Assembly (NCBI GenBank): GCA_963920575.1
Contig: OY986969.1
Span: forward strand, 10,475,096 to 10,539,095
Direction of reading: 5' to 3'
Origin: Narthecium ossifragum
Taxonomy: Eukaryota > Streptophyta > Magnoliopsida > Dioscoreales > Nartheciaceae
Length of the DNA: 64,000 bases
Below the pieces are notes generated by a model that searched no databases, was not told where the DNA came from, and worked only from the letters and a program-made list of their open reading frames with translations. The translations under genes were made by a program, and so were the position numbers. The first letter of the stretch is position 1; every line of letters begins with the position of its first letter. Positions 62,831 through 64,000 of this stretch are shown piece after piece.

Positions 62831-63652
62831 GGGATTCGGATTGAATCAGACTCGAGGACGAGTCCTTTTCAACCAAGGGAGGATGATGCATGTCAAGAGA
62901 CTGAACGGGCTGAAACAACGAGACATCCAAGGTGATCGGAGCAAACCCGGTTTCCATCAGTCCGAATTAGGTCTCCGGACGACTGTGGCTGTTGAGTGGC
63001 ATAACTTTTGATCACAGTATCCGATCGGGGTATGTGAGGTGTCAAAACGACCGGCTCGGCGAGCTCTACAAGAGTTATCTAAGACCAAAGATCTCCCCAT
63101 GATCCAAGGTGTTTCGAGCCCAAATTTCTTTTTCTGATACCCTAAAATTCAGTTTTATTAAAGCTTTCCTTATTTCGTAGTTTTCCAAAATTAGGGTTTT
63201 TTTTTCAGTTTTAGCCGTTTGGTTAATAGTTTGATTGAGATTAGTTGCTATCCTTAAGTAGTTTGAGTTCATATGTAAGTACGTCTCTCTTACTCTATAA
63301 AATAGATTAGGGTTTGTAATTGGAGTCAATTTTGATTAATTAGATTTTGAGTAGTTTTCTCCTCTTGAGAATCCTGGTTTTCTCTCCCACAGAGAGGATG
63401 GTTGTCTCTCCCGTCGCGAGACCATATTTCTCACGCTCACCCTACGCTAGGTTTGGTTTAGATTTAGGAGTTTAGTGGGGGAGGATGGCATGACCACTTC
63501 GTGTAGAGTAGAGTAGAGAGGGAAGGAGAATACAAGGAGAGAGAGGTGGGGGTGGTCTGATATCCATTCTTATTGTGCCTGGCCCTTCACCCATTCTTTG
63601 CGGTGGGAGAGGAGCAGAAACTAGAGAGAGAGTACTGGTATCTATACCACCC

Positions 63653-63655
<3 letters not shown>

Positions 63656-63704
<49 letters not shown>
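63656..63704. repeat. (CT)n microsatellite
   Basis: About 24 uninterrupted CT dinucleotides. Confidence 0.95.
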
Positions 63705-63707
<3 letters not shown>

Positions 63708-63762
63708 CAGCGCCAACTATCTATCCCAAACTCGTTTCTAGAAGCCAGTTCTCAAGGTACCA

Positions 63763-63935
63763 ATTTGAATCGATTCAAACTAGCTTTGAATCGATCCCAA
63801 CTAGCCCATCCAGAGCCATTCTTTGAACCTATCAGATGGGATCGGTGTAAGACCAGTTTGGATCGATCCCAATCTATTGAAGGCCCATGACCAAATACGC
63901 TTGGATCGATCCAAACCTTCTTGGGATGAATCCAA
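63763..63935. repeat. ATCGAT-centred palindromes at right edge
   Basis: TTGAATCGATTCAA (63763-63776), TTTGAATCGATCCCAACTAG, TTGGATCGATCCCAAT (near 63858) and TTGGATCGATCCAA (near 63901), with a decayed GGGATGAATCC. The flanks are AA/TT-rich, unlike other arrays in the window. Confidence 0.75.
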
Positions 63936-64000
63936 AATCCGACTGAACGACTCAGATCATTTGGGAGGAAAGGTTGAAGGCTAAAATTAGAAGACTTAGA

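Larger units (their letters stand above)
62884..64000 (+). mobile_element. Probable chromovirus 3' LTR, end not determined
   Basis: The purine-rich AACCAAGGGAGGATGA is followed by TGATGCATGTCAAGAG, the usual polypurine tract and LTR start for this lineage. A TATA-like CTCTATAAAATAG lies at 63292-63304. Because the 5' LTR is missing, the LTR end cannot be placed; sequence after about 63480 may belong to something else. Confidence 0.5.

Noticed and set aside
1..64000. tRNA or rRNA genes
   Set aside because: The tRNA-like words found (TGGTATCAGAGC, TGGCGCCGTTGCCGGGGA) are primer-binding sites next to LTRs; no cloverleaf or rRNA sequence was recognised.

Overview
This window is repeat-dense DNA from a large flowering-plant genome. 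I find no convincing host gene. Nearly all of it can be assigned to LTR retrotransposons: Ty3/gypsy Athila-type, Tekay-type and a second chromovirus, plus one Ty1/copia Sirevirus. They are nested in each other and mostly broken. Plant origin rests on the family types, the tRNA-iMet primer-binding sites (TTGGTATCAGAGC), the Athila primer-binding site (TGGCGCCGTTGCCGGGGA) and the gag-pol sequences. The species cannot be named from this sequence.

Layout, left to right. 1-675 is GC-rich flank with short tandem repeats. 676-4345 is a Tekay-like LTR, primer-binding site and broken gag. It is joined inside gag to a plus-strand Athila element (4346-13657) that keeps gag-pol, a long 3' UTR and its 3' LTR. 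13658-19447 is a mosaic: unassigned sequence, three Tekay-type LTR heads, a Sirevirus gag fragment and a fragment of a non-autonomous Athila-related element. 19448-22113 is an old minus-strand Tekay-type LTR split by a younger solo LTR of the same family. 22114-43360 is a three-level nest on the minus strand: an outer Athila remnant, interrupted by a 9.5-kb Athila element (22728-41885), whose 3' LTR is interrupted by a 9.66-kb Sirevirus (23289-32950). 43361-44998 is unassigned sequence plus a Tekay-type LTR piece. 45002-48978 is a non-autonomous Athila-related element (A), cut off by a minus-strand LTR (48979-50623). 50624-62883 is a decayed chromovirus whose protease region is interrupted first by a solo LTR (52010-53529) and then by a second non-autonomous Athila-related element (B, 53552-60033). 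The window ends in what is probably the chromovirus 3' LTR.

Relative ages follow from the nesting and from LTR divergence counted by eye. The Sirevirus LTRs differ at about 10 of 1133 aligned bases. The inner Athila LTRs differ at about 56 of 1467 and are exactly equal in length once the Sirevirus is removed. The outer elements are more decayed. Most stop codons in these genes fit C-to-T or G-to-A change.

Four signals deserve attention. (1) Unrelated LTR families carry dense arrays of ATCGAT-centred palindromes, usually in pairs 21-23 bp apart and mostly near the LTR TATA box; a gapless cassette of about 90 bp is shared between a gypsy 3' UTR and a copia LTR. (2) Two consecutive hairpins just after the last stop codon of four Athila-type elements show compensatory base changes and an invariant AGGCAA loop. 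(3) The non-autonomous elements encode a protein family with a Gag-derived N-terminal half and a new C-terminal motif (MYFFTWNHRPPK) whose codons differ mainly at silent positions. (4) The Athila 3' UTRs share a second polypurine-tract-like site and another conserved structured block.
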